A stretch of 64,000 nt of DNA from Cornus controversa (taxonomy: Eukaryota > Streptophyta > Magnoliopsida > Cornales > Cornaceae): NCBI GenBank assembly GCA_026545225.1, contig CM048852.1:9844501-9908500 (forward strand), in the 5' to 3' direction. Both the position numbers and the translations under genes were made by a program. The notes beneath the pieces are model-generated. The model had not been told where the DNA came from, did not search any database, and saw only the letters and a program-made list of their open reading frames with translations. Below are positions 47,481-59,686 of the stretch, in pieces. Every line of letters starts with the position of its first letter. The stretch's first letter is position 1.

Positions 47481-47989
47481 TCTTGGTACTCAGGTCCTGT
47501 AACAAACAGCAATCATGTAAGAAAATGACCGCACAATTAAAATTCTTTGCAAGTTTACTAATAGATAAAAGGTATAATGCAAAGTGTGGGATGTGGAGAA
47601 CAGAGGATAGAGTAATGTGGGGAGTCAGATATACAGTTCCTTTACTATGTATCTGTGAGGTGGATCCATAAGCGAGACTAACCGACTAACGAACAGGAGT
47701 GACTAGAGAGGAGAAAACTGATAACTCACCGGTCGGTCCGGTCATGTGATCATTGGCTCCAGAATCCAGAACTTAACTAGGTGTCCCAGTCCTAATATGG
47801 AAAATAGAGGGAATTCCTGTAGCAACTGTGGCAGTAGGAGTCGCACTAGTACCAGAAGGGTGCTGGAGAAGAGATCTTAGCTAACTCTGAATAAAACTTA
47901 TTTGTGACTGAAGCTGTCTCATGTCTGTCAGAGGAGGGGCTGGTCCAGAAGTAGTCTCAGCAATAGTAATAGAGAGAGAAGATTCGATT

Positions 47990-48790
47990 CTGTTCCTCAA
48001 AAATTTTTGTTTCAGCTCGGGATGAAGTTTGAAGCAACAGGCCTTAAGATGACCAGTTACCCCACAATGACTGCATATCAGAGTGTTCCCAGCAGAACGG
48101 GAACCAGAGTGTGCAGTAAAAGCTGCTCATCTGATCAGGAATAGTAATTAATTCAGGGGCATGAGCAGGAGGAAAAGGCATCTGAAGTAAGTGAAGTCTA
48201 CGCTCATCACTCTCAATAGTAGCAATTGCCTCATACAGAGATGGAATAGGTGATGTGCTGAGGATCTGTGCATGAAGATGCTTGAACTCAGGCTTCAATC
48301 CTATCAAGAACTAGTCCGTGTGTTGATGGTTAAGTCGCTTGAACACTATAGCGGCCAATCTCTGTAGAAAACTCATTAAAGGGCTCATATTGGGATAACT
48401 CTTCCCACCTGGTCTGCAAATATCCAAAATAATCGACTACTGATAACTGCAAGGTAGCCTGAGAAGCCCGAGAGATATCTTAGTAAAGCTCAAAAATTCT
48501 CGCTTCATTGTGAGCATGAACATACATCTGTGTCAAAGCACTTTAACACCCATAAACAGTATCATGGAACATGAACATATTGTATATCCTAGGCTCCATA
48601 AAATAAAATAGCCAACCATGAATAGTATAATTGTCCATATCCCATTGGGCAAATTTGGAATCTCCCACATCAAATTTTTTCTCGGTGCCAAGGATCCAAC
48701 CTGTCTTTCCTTTTCCACCTAAGCACAGACGAAATGATCGAGACCACAAAGCAAAGTTTGTACCATTTAACAGCACACTAGTCACACGCT
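47990..48790 (-). pseudogene. copia 3 gag region
   Basis: The minus strand starts TSVLLNGTNFALWSRSFRLC (48785), continues with MIGLKPEFKHLHAQILSTSP (48300) and a CSHCGVTGHLKACC zinc knuckle near 48045-48085 (CX2CX4HX4C). Stops lie between the pieces. Confidence 0.82.
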
Positions 48791-49281
48791 GAGCAGGTGT
48801 ATGTTGTGTAGGAATGGTATCATCAGATTTTGCACTAGAATCCCCTATAACAAAGAAAATGATTTCGCAATAAATAGAAGAAGATTATCACAAAATCAGC
48901 CCACAAATAAATATCCGAAGAGTAGTCTACAAATCTGTCAGAGAAAAAAAATCGACGAAGAATGATTCAAAAAGATGCTGTCGAACACACCTGCAGCCCC
49001 ACAAAGTTGAAATTTTCAAAGGACCCTTAGTTTATAGAGTGAACTAAGGGAATGCCCCTAAACAAGGGTAAAAAAGAGGGCTAAAACTTTCCCCTTGCTC
49101 TGTCACTGGCTATGACCGGAAGAAAGAGAAGAGAAGGGTTGCGCTAAGAGAGAGAGAGAGAGATGACTGAGGGTTTACGTTGAGAGAGGGAGAAGGGTTG
49201 GGAGGATGCACCAAGAGAGGAAAGGAGAGAGGGTCATGGAGATGCGGTGGGGCTGAAGAGGCTACGGTGGCTCTAATACCA

Positions 49282-49474
49282 AGTAAAATTTTAAAATGGC
49301 TTACTTAATTGAGTAGCCTGCATCTATATTTATATATATTGAGAATATTAAATGGAAGGAAAGAAATAAAATTAAATAAAGAAAAAATTGAAAGTCAAAC
49401 CAATACCTTAATTATAGGATCGTAATTGATGCGATCCTATAATTATGTATTAGGTAAAATATGATTTCCAACAA
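49282..49474 (-). repeat. 5' LTR of copia element 3
   Basis: Shares TTGAGAATATTA, AAATAAAATTAAATAAA and TATAGGATCGTAATTGATG blocks with 44332-44555. Many single-base differences point to an old insertion. Confidence 0.85.
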
Positions 49475-49541
49475 GTCTAGTCTTTGTGTCAAAGTTTGAC
49501 ATAATAAGGGATAATCATACTATTTTCTTTCAATAGGTCTA
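49475..49541. repeat. 67-bp direct repeat, right unit
   Basis: Partner of 44265-44331, ending in CAATAGGTCTAGTC. It continues the sequence interrupted by copia element 3. Confidence 0.8.
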
Positions 49542-50165
49542 GTCATTGTGTAAATAGTAAAGAGCTCATTTGTGTAACGAGGTGTATTCATTATAGTTTT
49601 TCTTTTATAAATTTACTATATAATAATAAAAATTTAAGTTTCAAGTTTGAGGATGTGGCTTTTCAGGTGTTTGTCAAGGGACTTGGGTTTTTTGCTTGCT
49701 ACTCTTTTTAACTACAAGAAAAAAGAAAATGATGACACAAACTTATGTACAAGTATTGTCATACTAGGAATGACTCTTTTCTAGAAGAAAAAAAAACTTG
49801 ATTGCTCCTGTTGTATCATGCACTGGGAAAATCACAATCTTAGGTGTAGTGTGTGTATTACACTTAGGGTTGTGATTATCCCGGTGCATGGTGCAACGAA
49901 AGCAACCAAGTTTTTCTCCTTTTCTAGATGTTGCATGTAAACTGCCCTAATTTTCAGCCGATGGTTAATAAAGAAGTGATAGGTGGAATGTGGAAGATTA
50001 ATCTTCCACTAAGTTGTGTCGGTAGGAAAACTAAATGTGGAGGTTGAGTATTTGCACAATTAGATAACAATGGCCGGTCATAATGAGACATGTGGCCAAC
50101 TAATAAGGTTAATGGAGAGAGAGGCTCATGTGTGGTGCAACCTATTGAAAATAATAGTGTGTTGC
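49542..50165. other. Intergenic region around the hairpin
   Basis: AT-rich, with no gene apart from the hairpin at 49779-49927. Confidence 0.5.
49779..49927 (+). ncRNA. Candidate miRNA-like hairpin or small foldback MITE
   Basis: Two arms of about 70 nt pair closely: 49779-49848 and 49858-49927, with a loop of about 10 nt. Matching parts include TCTAGAA, ACTTG.TTGCT, CATGCAC.GGGA.AATCACAA and TAAGTGTA (inverted). Several differences are of G-U type. The size and pairing suit a plant MIR precursor, but a small inverted-repeat transposon is equally possible. I do not recognise a known miRNA in the arms. Confidence 0.45.
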
Positions 50166-50171
50166 AATCTT

Positions 50172-51905
50172 AGCAGGGTGAAGTTCAAAAAATACCCCTA
50201 TGGTTTGCATATTATGCATATTACCCCCCTCCCATTCTTAAACACCCCCAAAGTTTAGTTTCGTGCGAATAAGTCTATTATGTCACTACACCCTTAATGG
50301 AATGATGAATTTACCAAAGTACCCATCTGACAAAAATAAAAATAAAAACCAAAAAAAGGTTTTTAGTGAAATGATTGGAAAGGACACGGCCTATACGACG
50401 CCGTGTCCTTTGGCTCAAAAATATCTCTTACTATAAGCCTCACTTCACTCAAACACACTTCAGATAGAAATCCTAACTCAACCCTAGCTCTGTGGCATGC
50501 TCCTCTTTGTAACACTCTTCATTTTGATCGCATTGCCGGAGATTGTTGGATCTAAGGGTTCGTAAGCTTTAATCGAAGACATACAAGCTTCAATCGAGGA
50601 CATGTAAGCAAGTTTATATTTTTTTTCAACCATTCGTAACTCTCTCTCTCTTTCTCTTTACATTTTACATTCTTCATATATGCGATTCGTTATGCATATT
50701 ATTAGGGCTTTCATATTTTTGTTAGAATCTGTTGGAACCTTAAATTTAGGGTTTATTTTGTTTATATTATGTCAGTTGTCAGTGATGATTCTTGAAGTTA
50801 GGGTTATTTGTATTACTTTAATCTTAAATTTGTGGTCCCATTTTGTCGGTAGTGGTCCCTATCATAAAGTTATGGAATTTTGTTTGTTGATTTGTTCGAT
50901 TCATGTGCTATGAATCATTTCATAAAGTGATTTTGTCTAGAATGTTAGGGCTTTTAGCATGCATGTTAAAATTTGTACTCGCTTTTTGTCAATTTCTCTT
51001 AAAATTAGTTCTATATGCTTTTACAATTTTGGGAGTGTCATAAAATTAGGGTTTTTTTTTCCAATATATGTTGTCTTCTTCTTTCACTTTTGGACTTTTT
51101 CAGTTTTTGTCACTTTTGACACTTTCACTTGGAGTATGCATGGTCCCTGTCATAAAATAATGTTTGTGTAAACAATTTGTTTATACATAATATGGGCAAA
51201 TATTACACAGTGGAAGGGCATTACTCTGGATATTTTGATAATGCATATAATTATGTGAGAGGCACAGCCGAGTTTTATGACAATATAAACCCCGATAAGA
51301 TGTCTTGGAGGTTGAAGACATATTGGAGAGGTTAGCATTGGATTTGAGAAGTGAGATTTTTTTTAAAGATCCTAATGATATTGTTGGAACACCACTACAA
51401 CTTAAAACTGATAGAGATGTGATGGATATGTTTGAAGCTTATGTAAGATTTTCAGTTGTTAAGCTTTATGTTGTTTGAACTTGCAATTGATGTTGATGAT
51501 GATGAAGTAGTTGAACCTCCAATGAATGGTGATGAGGATGAAACAGTAGAGGGGGTAGTAAATGGTGAAGAGGATGAAACAGTTGAGGTGGCGATGAATG
51601 GTGATGAGCACGAAGCAGTTGAACATGGTATGAATGGTGATAAACATGAAGCAGTTGAACCTACAATTGAAGTTCTTGAAAATGATGATGATGATTCAGA
51701 TGAAGATACAAATGATTATCACTTGGAGGAGTTGGATGATGACTCTGTCTATGCCCCTAGTGATGAACTGTGCAATTTAAATAGCTCAGATTCAGAGTAT
51801 GAAGTGCAAAGCAAAAGGACTAGGGAATTTATCCTTAAAAAGGACTTAGAGAATAAACCTTTGGTTGTAGGTATGAAATTTGCATGTGCTTCTGACTTTA
51901 GGATA
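50172..51905 (+). mobile_element. MULE remnant with mudrA-like N-terminal coding
   Basis: The + strand from 51192 reads MGKYYTVEGHYSGYFDNAYN and AEFYDNINPDKMSWRLK, the N-terminal part common in plant mudrA-type proteins. After frameshifts it shows four EDETVE/EHEAVE acidic repeats (51510-51660), an aspartate-rich stretch, and KKDLENKPLVVGMKFACASD FRITL, the start of the MuDR DNA-binding domain. It is cut at 51905 by the PIF/Harbinger insertion. A terminal-repeat-like GGGTGAAGTTCAAAAAATAC is at 50175; no partner was found on the right. Confidence 0.7.
51455..51905 (+). pseudogene. mudrA-like ORF fragment, acidic repeats and MuDR domain start
   Basis: About 150 open codons. The imperfect 14-residue units (MNGDEDETVEGV, MNGDEHEAVEHG, MNGDKHEAVEPT) are followed by SDEDTNDYHLEELDDDSVYA and the GMKF..DFR motif. 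The catalytic part of the transposase is absent. Family role: mudrA cuts and joins MULE ends. Confidence 0.7.
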
Positions 51906-53255
51906 ACTCTAAGGGCTAGTTTGGTTCGTTGGAATGGAATGGAATGGAATGACCATTCCATCTTTTAATTCATTTTCTCTAGTTTGGTACGTTATATTAA
52001 AAATGGAATGAAATCCTAAGTCATTCCTTAGGAATACCCATTCCATCAAAAAGCTGGAATGACCATTCCTTTTCTTAACTGATGGAATAGCCATTCCATT
52101 TCACCTATTCTCACTAATAATTAAATAAAATAACCTAAACCCCGAAAAAACCCTTTGCCTTCTTTTCGATCAGAAAGGCCTGCTACAACAACATTGTTTT
52201 CTCTCTTCTACAACAACAACGTCTCTCTCTTCTACAACATCGTTGTTTGCTCTCTCTCTTCTACAGCAACATCGTTCTCTCTCTGTGATGATATGTCATC
52301 TCTCTTTCTCTATCGCTAACCTAGGGTTTTCACACAGTAAATAAAACTATGGTGTCTCTTCACACACTCATGCAATATATGCCAATATATATATATATCT
52401 AGGTCTTTTGTATGTTAGTTGTGTTTTCTCTGTGTGTAGTTTAGATCCATGAATGATATTATAATATGTATGTTATATGTATACTTTCATTTATTATTAT
52501 TTTTTGTTTTTCTTTTGATTACTCTATTTTTTTATTTTGGATAAATTTTGAAACTATTGATATACATGTTATGTATGCCTGTAGTCTGCCATGGAAATTT
52601 GTGGTTTAGGGTTTATCAAAAATAAAATATTTTTTTGAATCTAACAGCAACAATAAAGGGGACTAGAGATGGTTAAAGAATATTGCATGATTTCAAAAAG
52701 GAAGTTTTTTAAAAGGGTAAAAATGCATAAAAAGAAAGAACGTCTCTTTCGATCATCTACTCCTAGTATTGGGCTGAAAGAATTTCAAGTCCTGAAAAAA
52801 AATATCTTCCATCATTTTTTTTCTCCTTTTCTCTTATTAAACCTTTCATCTTTCGTTTTACCTTCTCAACTCACTTCAACCATACATATACTTTTTTTTA
52901 ACACAACCCATGCCATACTCAGTAATCTTGCTCTAATTTTTTATTTGATTTAAGCTTTTCAATATGTAGTAATTTTTTTATTATTATTATGAGTTGTTTG
53001 AGACTTAAATTTTTCACCATTCACTAATACCATAGTAGTACATCAGGATTGAGACTGACTTGTTGAGGACTTATTATTATTTTTGATTTAATTTCACAAA
53101 ATTTCATCTGAACTAGCTATGTTGTTTATATTGCTCGTCGACAGTATTAATAAACATGTTGAAAGAAAAAAAAATCAAATAGAGGTAAAACTTACGGATG
53201 TGTGAATAGTTAACCACAATTAACAATTTCCTTTGCTCTTTTGTATTAAAAAGAA

Positions 53256-53287
<32 letters not shown>

Positions 53288-53939
53288 TTAATTTTCATAA
53301 ATCACATCTGAATTATATGTGTTTTCATACTGTTGAATTGACAGAATAATAATAATAAAAAATTAAGGGCTTTCCATTAGCAAATTATAAAAGATAATGT
53401 AAAAAGCTACAAAATGTGAAATTGAAAAAAATAATAATAATAAAACTCACATAGATTTGAATGAATTTATTAATAATTTAAATTTGTTAATGGATAAAAT
53501 GACTATAGGACATTGTTTTGCCTGTACTCTGATTTGTTTATTGTCCTTTTCATTTTTCTTAAAACAATGTTCACGTGCTTGAATCCTTTAATGCTATGCT
53601 TAAGCTTGTTAGTTAATTAAACAAGTTGAGTTTGAGGTTAATTTTTAAGTTGGTTTAGTATTCGAGCTGATTTCAACAATACTGAACTTTATTCATATAG
53701 ACTCATGAATGTAAGCTTGTATAGACTCATGAACGTAAACTCGTGTAGGCTCGTATAAATTCATTGTTTAGACTTGTTTTTATAAAATTGTATAAACATA
53801 CTAGTCATTCGTCACATGACTTTTCAACTACAACATATGTAAATTTTGCTACTAAATTTTGTGATTTAATCCTATAGTAATATATAATCCAATTATTGAT
53901 TTTACTACTAAATTTTGTGATTTAATTTATTTTAATGCA

Positions 53940-54757
53940 GTAATGGCATGACTAAATTCGGCAACAAGGAAGTTGATAAGGAAAAAGAAAGTAATGGCAT
54001 TAGTAACAGTATGGTCAAATATAAAGTATGCTGTAAATTGATGGCTTCAACTGATTTATTGCTTAATGATGTATTATGTCCGAAAGTGTTCTGTGAATAG
54101 GAGATACATAATAGATTTTTACTCAAACAGAAAATATATTTATCGACTAGTTTATGAGAGTGATAAAAATTGCATAGAGCAACTTAGAATGGATAGGCGT
54201 ACCTTTACCAAATTGTGCTCCTTGCTTCAAAATTTAGGTGGGTTAAAGGAAACAAAAAATATGATGCTAGATGAACAAGTTACGATGTTTTTACATATTC
54301 TTGCACATTATGTCAAGTATCGAGTCATAAAGTTTCGCTTTATGTGATCAATGGAAACTATTAGTAGACATTTCACTTGAATGATTGGAGGGAGGGTCAC
54401 CAACCTACTACCCCTCGTGAATTTTTCAACATGAAGCATTCTGTAGCTAGAAATGTGATAGAGAGATGTTTTGGACTTCTTAAGTTACGTTGGGCAATTC
54501 TAAGGAGTCCTTCATTTTATCCAATTGAAATACAAGTTCGGGTTATTCTAGCTAGTTGTCTTTTACATAATTTTATAAGACAAGAAATGTTGATAGACCC
54601 ATTAGAGGAAAGTTTAGGAGCCCAAGAGTAAGTTGTAACTGAAGCACATGGTGGTTCACTTACGACGATCGAAACATCAAATGAATGGAGTAATTGGAGA
54701 GATAACTTAGCTGCTCATATATTTGGTGAATGGAGTGCAAGGAGACAAGGAAGATGA
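53940..54757 (+). pseudogene. PIF/Harbinger transposase (DDE_4 type) with internal deletion
   Basis: N-terminal part: CIEQLRMDRRTFTKLCSLLQ, then EQVTMFLHILAHYVKYRVIK (54066-54347), the helix-turn-helix region. It then jumps to the C-terminal part: DWREGHQPTTPREFFNMKHS, VARNVIERCFGLLKLRWAIL, and ILASCLLHNFIR (54377-54631). The section with the first two catalytic aspartates is missing, so it cannot act by itself. Confidence 0.85.
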
Positions 54758-55065
54758 ATTATATTTTGAGTTGTACTTTAAAAAATATAATGTTACTTGA
54801 GACTTTGTAATTTTTTGTGTTACATGTACTTTTTTTTGTTACTTGTGTTGTTTATGAAATATTATTCTGTTATGTGCTATTTGGACTATTTGGAAAGAGA
54901 ACTTATATTTTGAGTTTCACTTTAAGAAATATAATGTTATTTAAGACTTGAGAACTTATATTTTGTGTTTCATGTACTTTTTTTTTATTCCTTGTGTTGT
55001 ATACATAATTGTATTTAATGTTATTTTAAAACTTTCTTATATCGATATACTATTTAAAATCAGGG

Positions 55066-55794
55066 ATGGAGTCATTTTCAGGACCGGGTAAAAATAAAAG
55101 AAAGTGGACTGACGAAGAAGATATGAAACTTATTGAGGCTCTTCTTAATTTACATAACACTGGGAAGTACAATGCTGATCGTGGTTTTAAACCCTGTCAT
55201 TTTCAAGCTGTGGAAAAAATACTTGTAGTCTCATTACTAACTTAACTTCAGGTTTAAAGTCAGACCCACATATTAAATCAAGAATGAAAACCTTGAAAAC
55301 TCATTTTGACATTGTCCATGATATGTTGAATGGGTATAATACTAGTGGGTTTGGTGATGATGATACAAAAAATTGTGTGGTAGCTAAAAAAGGTGTATGG
55401 GATGCCTACTTACAGGTATTTTTTTTATACATTACTTTATTTAGATAAAAAAACTTTTAAACTATAATGTTCTCAATAATTATTTTTCTTATATTATTTT
55501 GCAGAGTCACAAGAATGCTGTAAAATTCAAAGATAAGCCTTTTCCACACTACAAGGAGTTGTGCAATTTTTTTGAAAAGGATCGTGCTAATGGTAAGGTC
55601 GCTGCAACACCAGATGATGTTTTAGAAGCATTGGAAAAAGAAGAACTCGATAAGAAAAAAGAGGTTGATAATGATGATGCTCAAGACCCTTTAATTGATA
55701 TATCTACACCACCAATAGTTGGTAATACTAGTGAAACAAGTTCTAAAAAGAATAGAAAGAAGAGAAGCCAAAGTGGTGAAGAAATGATATTGTA
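55066..55794 (+). pseudogene. Harbinger ORF1: Myb/SANT-like protein
   Basis: The + strand reads MESFSGPGKNKRKWTDEEDM with the SANT-like tryptophan start, then KSRMKTLKTHFDIVHDMLNG, GVWDAYLQ, an intron with GT/AG ends (55416-55504), and SHKNAVKFKDKPFPHYKELC, with a basic SSKKNRKKRSQSGEE end. A frameshift lies near 55225-55255. In this superfamily the protein helps the transposase bind and enter the nucleus. Confidence 0.82.
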
Positions 55795-57103
55795 AGTGGT
55801 AAAGAGTGTATCAAGTTTAATTGGCTCTAAGATGGATTCATCTAGTGAACACATTAGCCGAGCAATTGAAGATGCATCAATCAAAAATATGAAACTCAAG
55901 CTAAATGAAGAACTGAAGAAGTTAGTCTGTTTAAGCATGATTGAGTGACACAGAGCAACAGCTAAACTTGCTCGTGATCATGACTTGCTTGATGTTTTTT
56001 TTTTACAATTAATGATGAGGAAAAGGAAGCATGGGTGAAGGAAGTAGTTCTTTAAATGCTACTTAAACTTTTGGATATGATTTTTGGATGAACCAAGTAT
56101 TTCTAATATGTTAATTAACTATGATTTTTGGATATTTTATAACCGTTTTTAGGTTTAGACTTTTGGATATGGTTTTTGGATTAACCAAGTAATTCTATAA
56201 TGTTAAGTAACTATGGTTTTGGATATTTATATAACTCTTATTAATTTAGACTTTTGGATGTGGTATTTGGATTAATTTTGAGTCATATTTTTTAACACCC
56301 AACTTGATGAAGGAGCCAAGAATAAATTAATTGAATATGTGAATTGTGTTTGTCGCTTTCAAATATATATATTTAATTTCTTATATTTTTTCTTGTTTTG
56401 TAATTTTTTATTTCAACCAAAATATTATGCTCCAATAATTAACAAGATTGGGAATAAGATGGATTTATAACATTTTTTTGAACTGGAAGGGCTTTAAGTA
56501 ATCCAAAAACCATAGTTACTTTCCAAGTTAGTTGTTATTTGCAAATATATTAGTAGTTAATTTAGTATCCCTTTTATATTTTGATAATATTTTATACGTT
56601 TTATTTCAAATTTAACAACTTTCACAATTGTATGAATTTTTTGTATGAACTTTCACAATTGTATTTTATATGTTATTTTGTTAATATAATTAATATATTA
56701 TAATCAAGGGTATTTCGGGAAATCTAATTTAAAACTTATTCCATTATAACTTTTTATTTGTATAACCAAACGCAGGAATGAGAATGTTCATTCAATTCCT
56801 AAATCATTATTTATTTGTCGCCAAATAGTAAAATGTGAATTATCATTCCATTCCTGCACCATTCTCACTTGCATTCCATTCCATTCTAACTTCATTCCAT
56901 TCTATTAAAAATAATTTAAAAGTGATGGACAAATATGATATTTCACACAGATTTGTAACTCCTCTAGGACGCTAACGGGGAGTATCCTCCTCGTACATAC
57001 AGGGTTTTGATTGATAGCTTGCAATCTTGGGTCTATTTTTTTCGAGTCGTTTGTTGTCTCTCTCTCTCTCTAAAGTTGTTTGGATCTCGATCGATGCTCG
57101 GAG

Positions 57104-57756
57104 GATGGTCGGGACTGAAGCTGCCTTCAAAGCAAATAGCGGTGTAAAAAAATCGAAGCAAGGTTCGTTTTTCTGTTAGTTTAATGTAATTTTGTTTGTA
57201 TATACTGTTCATGTACGTAATTTTTGATGCTGTGTTGCCTTTTCCCTGTTCGAGGTTATGTTAGTAGTTGATAAGAGGTGTATTATATGCTTGAGACGAC
57301 GACTTAGCTTCTTCTGTTGTTTTTATGATTATTTTGCTCAGGGATTTGTACTTGGAAGGAATACATTTTATTTTTAAAGTTAAGTTGATGGTATTATATG
57401 CTTCTACTTTTCTGACGTGTGTCCTTGTTGTTCGGTAATTGATATGAACAGGCCTAGGTTATGATATATTGAGATCCCTTTTGTGAAGGGCATTGGAATG
57501 CAAAAGCTTCGTTTTATTGCATATAATGCTTAAAATCATATCATGCAAATTTTTTTACTAATTTTTGTCAATGACGCCTTTACTGGTAGAAAGTAATTAT
57601 TATGTATATGTGTGTAGTTTATTCTTAAAGTATCTAGATCGAAAATTTAGAAAATTCTAACTGGGAAGAAGTAATTCATATTTTGTAACAGAAATGGAGT
57701 CCTCCTCATCAACTGGTATGGGAAGCAAATCGAAGCCATTTACGAATTTTTTCAGG
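57104..57756 (+). CDS. Possible 5' end of an unrecognised gene (two exons)
   Basis: ATG at 57104 after a CT-rich leader (57050-57072) gives MVGTEAAFKANSGVKKSKQ with a GT donor at 57163. A candidate second exon starts after TTTGTAACAG at 57692 and reads in frame to SSSSTGMGSKSKPFTNFFR, followed by GT (57757). No further exon or homologue was recognised. It could be a live gene broken by later insertions, a captured fragment, or chance. Confidence 0.3.
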
Positions 57757-59686
57757 TTCAAATCTTCACCTATCTATTATAATTTTTTTAAAATGCATCT
57801 CGTCTTGTTGTTCAGGAACCTCACATTTTTTCCATTATTGTCATTTAGTTTCACACTTTGTTATAGATTATTATTTTAAAAAAATGTTTTGAAGTTTGTA
57901 ATTAGTTCTCTAATTTTAGAGGTAGGTATATGTCTCCCTCTTAGCATTGTGTCAAACCTAATTAACTTCATATTGGAGGGCAGTTTGGTATGAACACGGG
58001 GTCTATCAACTTAGTTATTGCACAAGGGGAAAGATAATCTATGTTGGATAATTCTAGTTCCTTTTTCTTTTAAAGAAATCCAAATTGTCTAGCTCTAACA
58101 AAATTTTGAACTTCTAGTATTGCCAATGGTTTCGAGTTCCATATTTGATGATTATAGTTATGGTAATACACTGTTATGCATTTATACTTTTTATAGTTAT
58201 GGTAATACACTGTATGGATATACTCTTTAATTACTGAGCAAGTGAGCATATTCAGGTTGAAACTGTTTGTGCATATTATACTTTTAATTCTCTCTTTCAC
58301 TATATATATATATATATCGACGTGTTAGAATCAATCAACAATAGTTTTAATAAATTTTGCATTAAACAATCTATAGAGGCTGGGGCTGTGAGTAAACAAA
58401 TTATTCATGCTCAATTTATTTGTTGAATAATTTTCTGTTTCAGTTTTATCGCATAGTCTTTATAAAATGCAAATTACATGATAATTTTTTTTAGTGTGGA
58501 CCAAATCAGTTCCTACCCTTATTTATAGTCACACGGTCTTACGACGAATGGGTTAGGATAAATACAGGTGACTTTGATCAAACGGGCGAGAAAAATTTAT
58601 AGAATTGATTCCACGATAATCCAAAAGGATATCTGTAGGTACTTAATATATTTTAGTCGACATGGCAACACCACATCATCAACAATGGCCCACTTAGCTT
58701 AGTCAAAATGTCAACGGGTAAGTTACGTGGCACATACCACGTCATCAAACTGAAGACTTGAAGACCTGAGTTAGGAGCAAGTATCAAGAATATTTGGAAT
58801 CCGAGGAGGTACTTGGTTAGGTTTAGTGGCTGAAGTGTAGGGGTCGTCGAGTCAATCCTCGACCTGACTTGTAGAGAGAGAAATACCATTTTGATTTCCG
58901 TACAACTTATCCCCATCTTAACTAACATTGCCTTATAATTATTTGAGAAAGTTATCTCTTTTAATTATTACATAACAATGTCCATATATATTACTCCAAG
59001 GCCAATAAAGGAGGAGGAAGTAAAAATTAAGAGATGGAACTACCCACATTGGGAGCTCTCATGCCCTCTCACCCATACTTCCAAACCTTCACCAACGGTG
59101 TACTAGCACATTGCCACCTCTCTCTCTCTCAAGTTTGCTTGGGCTGTCACCTCTCTCAGTTTCTTAGAGCTTTACTGCAAGTTACAATGTACTATCAACT
59201 GTTGTAGGCAACAGCAAAATGAATTACTTCAGAAATCTAATCACTAATAAAGACAGGAAGCAACATCTAGTTCAATAAAGATATAAGTACTCAGATTATG
59301 TATGTGACAAGAGTGTGGAGTAGTCGAGAATATTAGATAATCTTGTGTTGATTTAATTATTTAGTTTATTTTGGTGGAGAATTACAAAGAGTCCATCCTA
59401 ACGTGCATACTAAAGAAGGCCGATTAATCGGTGAGGGTATCACTTGCTCCACCAAGCACCAAGTTAATAGTGACCCAGGGAACTAGCTCTTCTCCTCAAC
59501 CTGTTCAATTTCAGCTTGCTATAGAGTGCACTTTTTCTACCAACCGGCTCTCCAACCGGTCCTTCGCCCACTTCTTCGAACGATTATGAAAGAGTTGGAA
59601 GGCCTTCTCATAGCTTGTGAATCGGAAGCCCTAGACCGTACCAACTCCAACACTCTAGTTAATAATCAGGATTGATACCCAAGAAT
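57757..59686. other. Unannotated AT-rich region
   Basis: No gene found. It contains a TA microsatellite (58303-58318), a 27-bp repeated ATAGTTATGGTAATACACTG (58155 and 58193), and CT-rich text. 59440-59680 may be the edge of an older retroelement. Confidence 0.5.

Larger units (their letters stand above)
44332..49474 (-). mobile_element. Ty1/copia retrotransposon 3, downstream of APC1
   Basis: LTRs at 44332-44555 and 49282-49474; primer-binding site TGGTATTAGAGCC at 49268-49280 (minus strand) with one change from TGGTATCAGAGC; purine-rich tract before the 3' LTR (44556-44580). GTCTA flanks both outer edges (44327-44331, 49475-49479). Minus-strand gag, integrase and reverse transcriptase/RNase H are in order, but stops break gag and integrase. 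It lies 750 bp past the APC1 stop, antisense. Confidence 0.9.
51906..56915 (+). mobile_element. PIF/Harbinger transposon, decayed, inserted in the MULE
   Basis: It begins GGGCTAGTTTGGTTCGTTGG after CTCTAA (TAA is the usual 3-bp target), followed by GGAATGGAATGGAATG. The right end carries the inverted counterpart CATTCCATTCC (56870-56900) but not the outermost ACCAAACTAGCCC, so it is worn or truncated. It holds a transposase remnant (53940-54760) and a SANT-domain ORF (55066-55794), the two-gene layout of this superfamily. 51980-53930 is otherwise AT-rich and non-coding, with TA repeats at 53262-53287. Confidence 0.8.
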
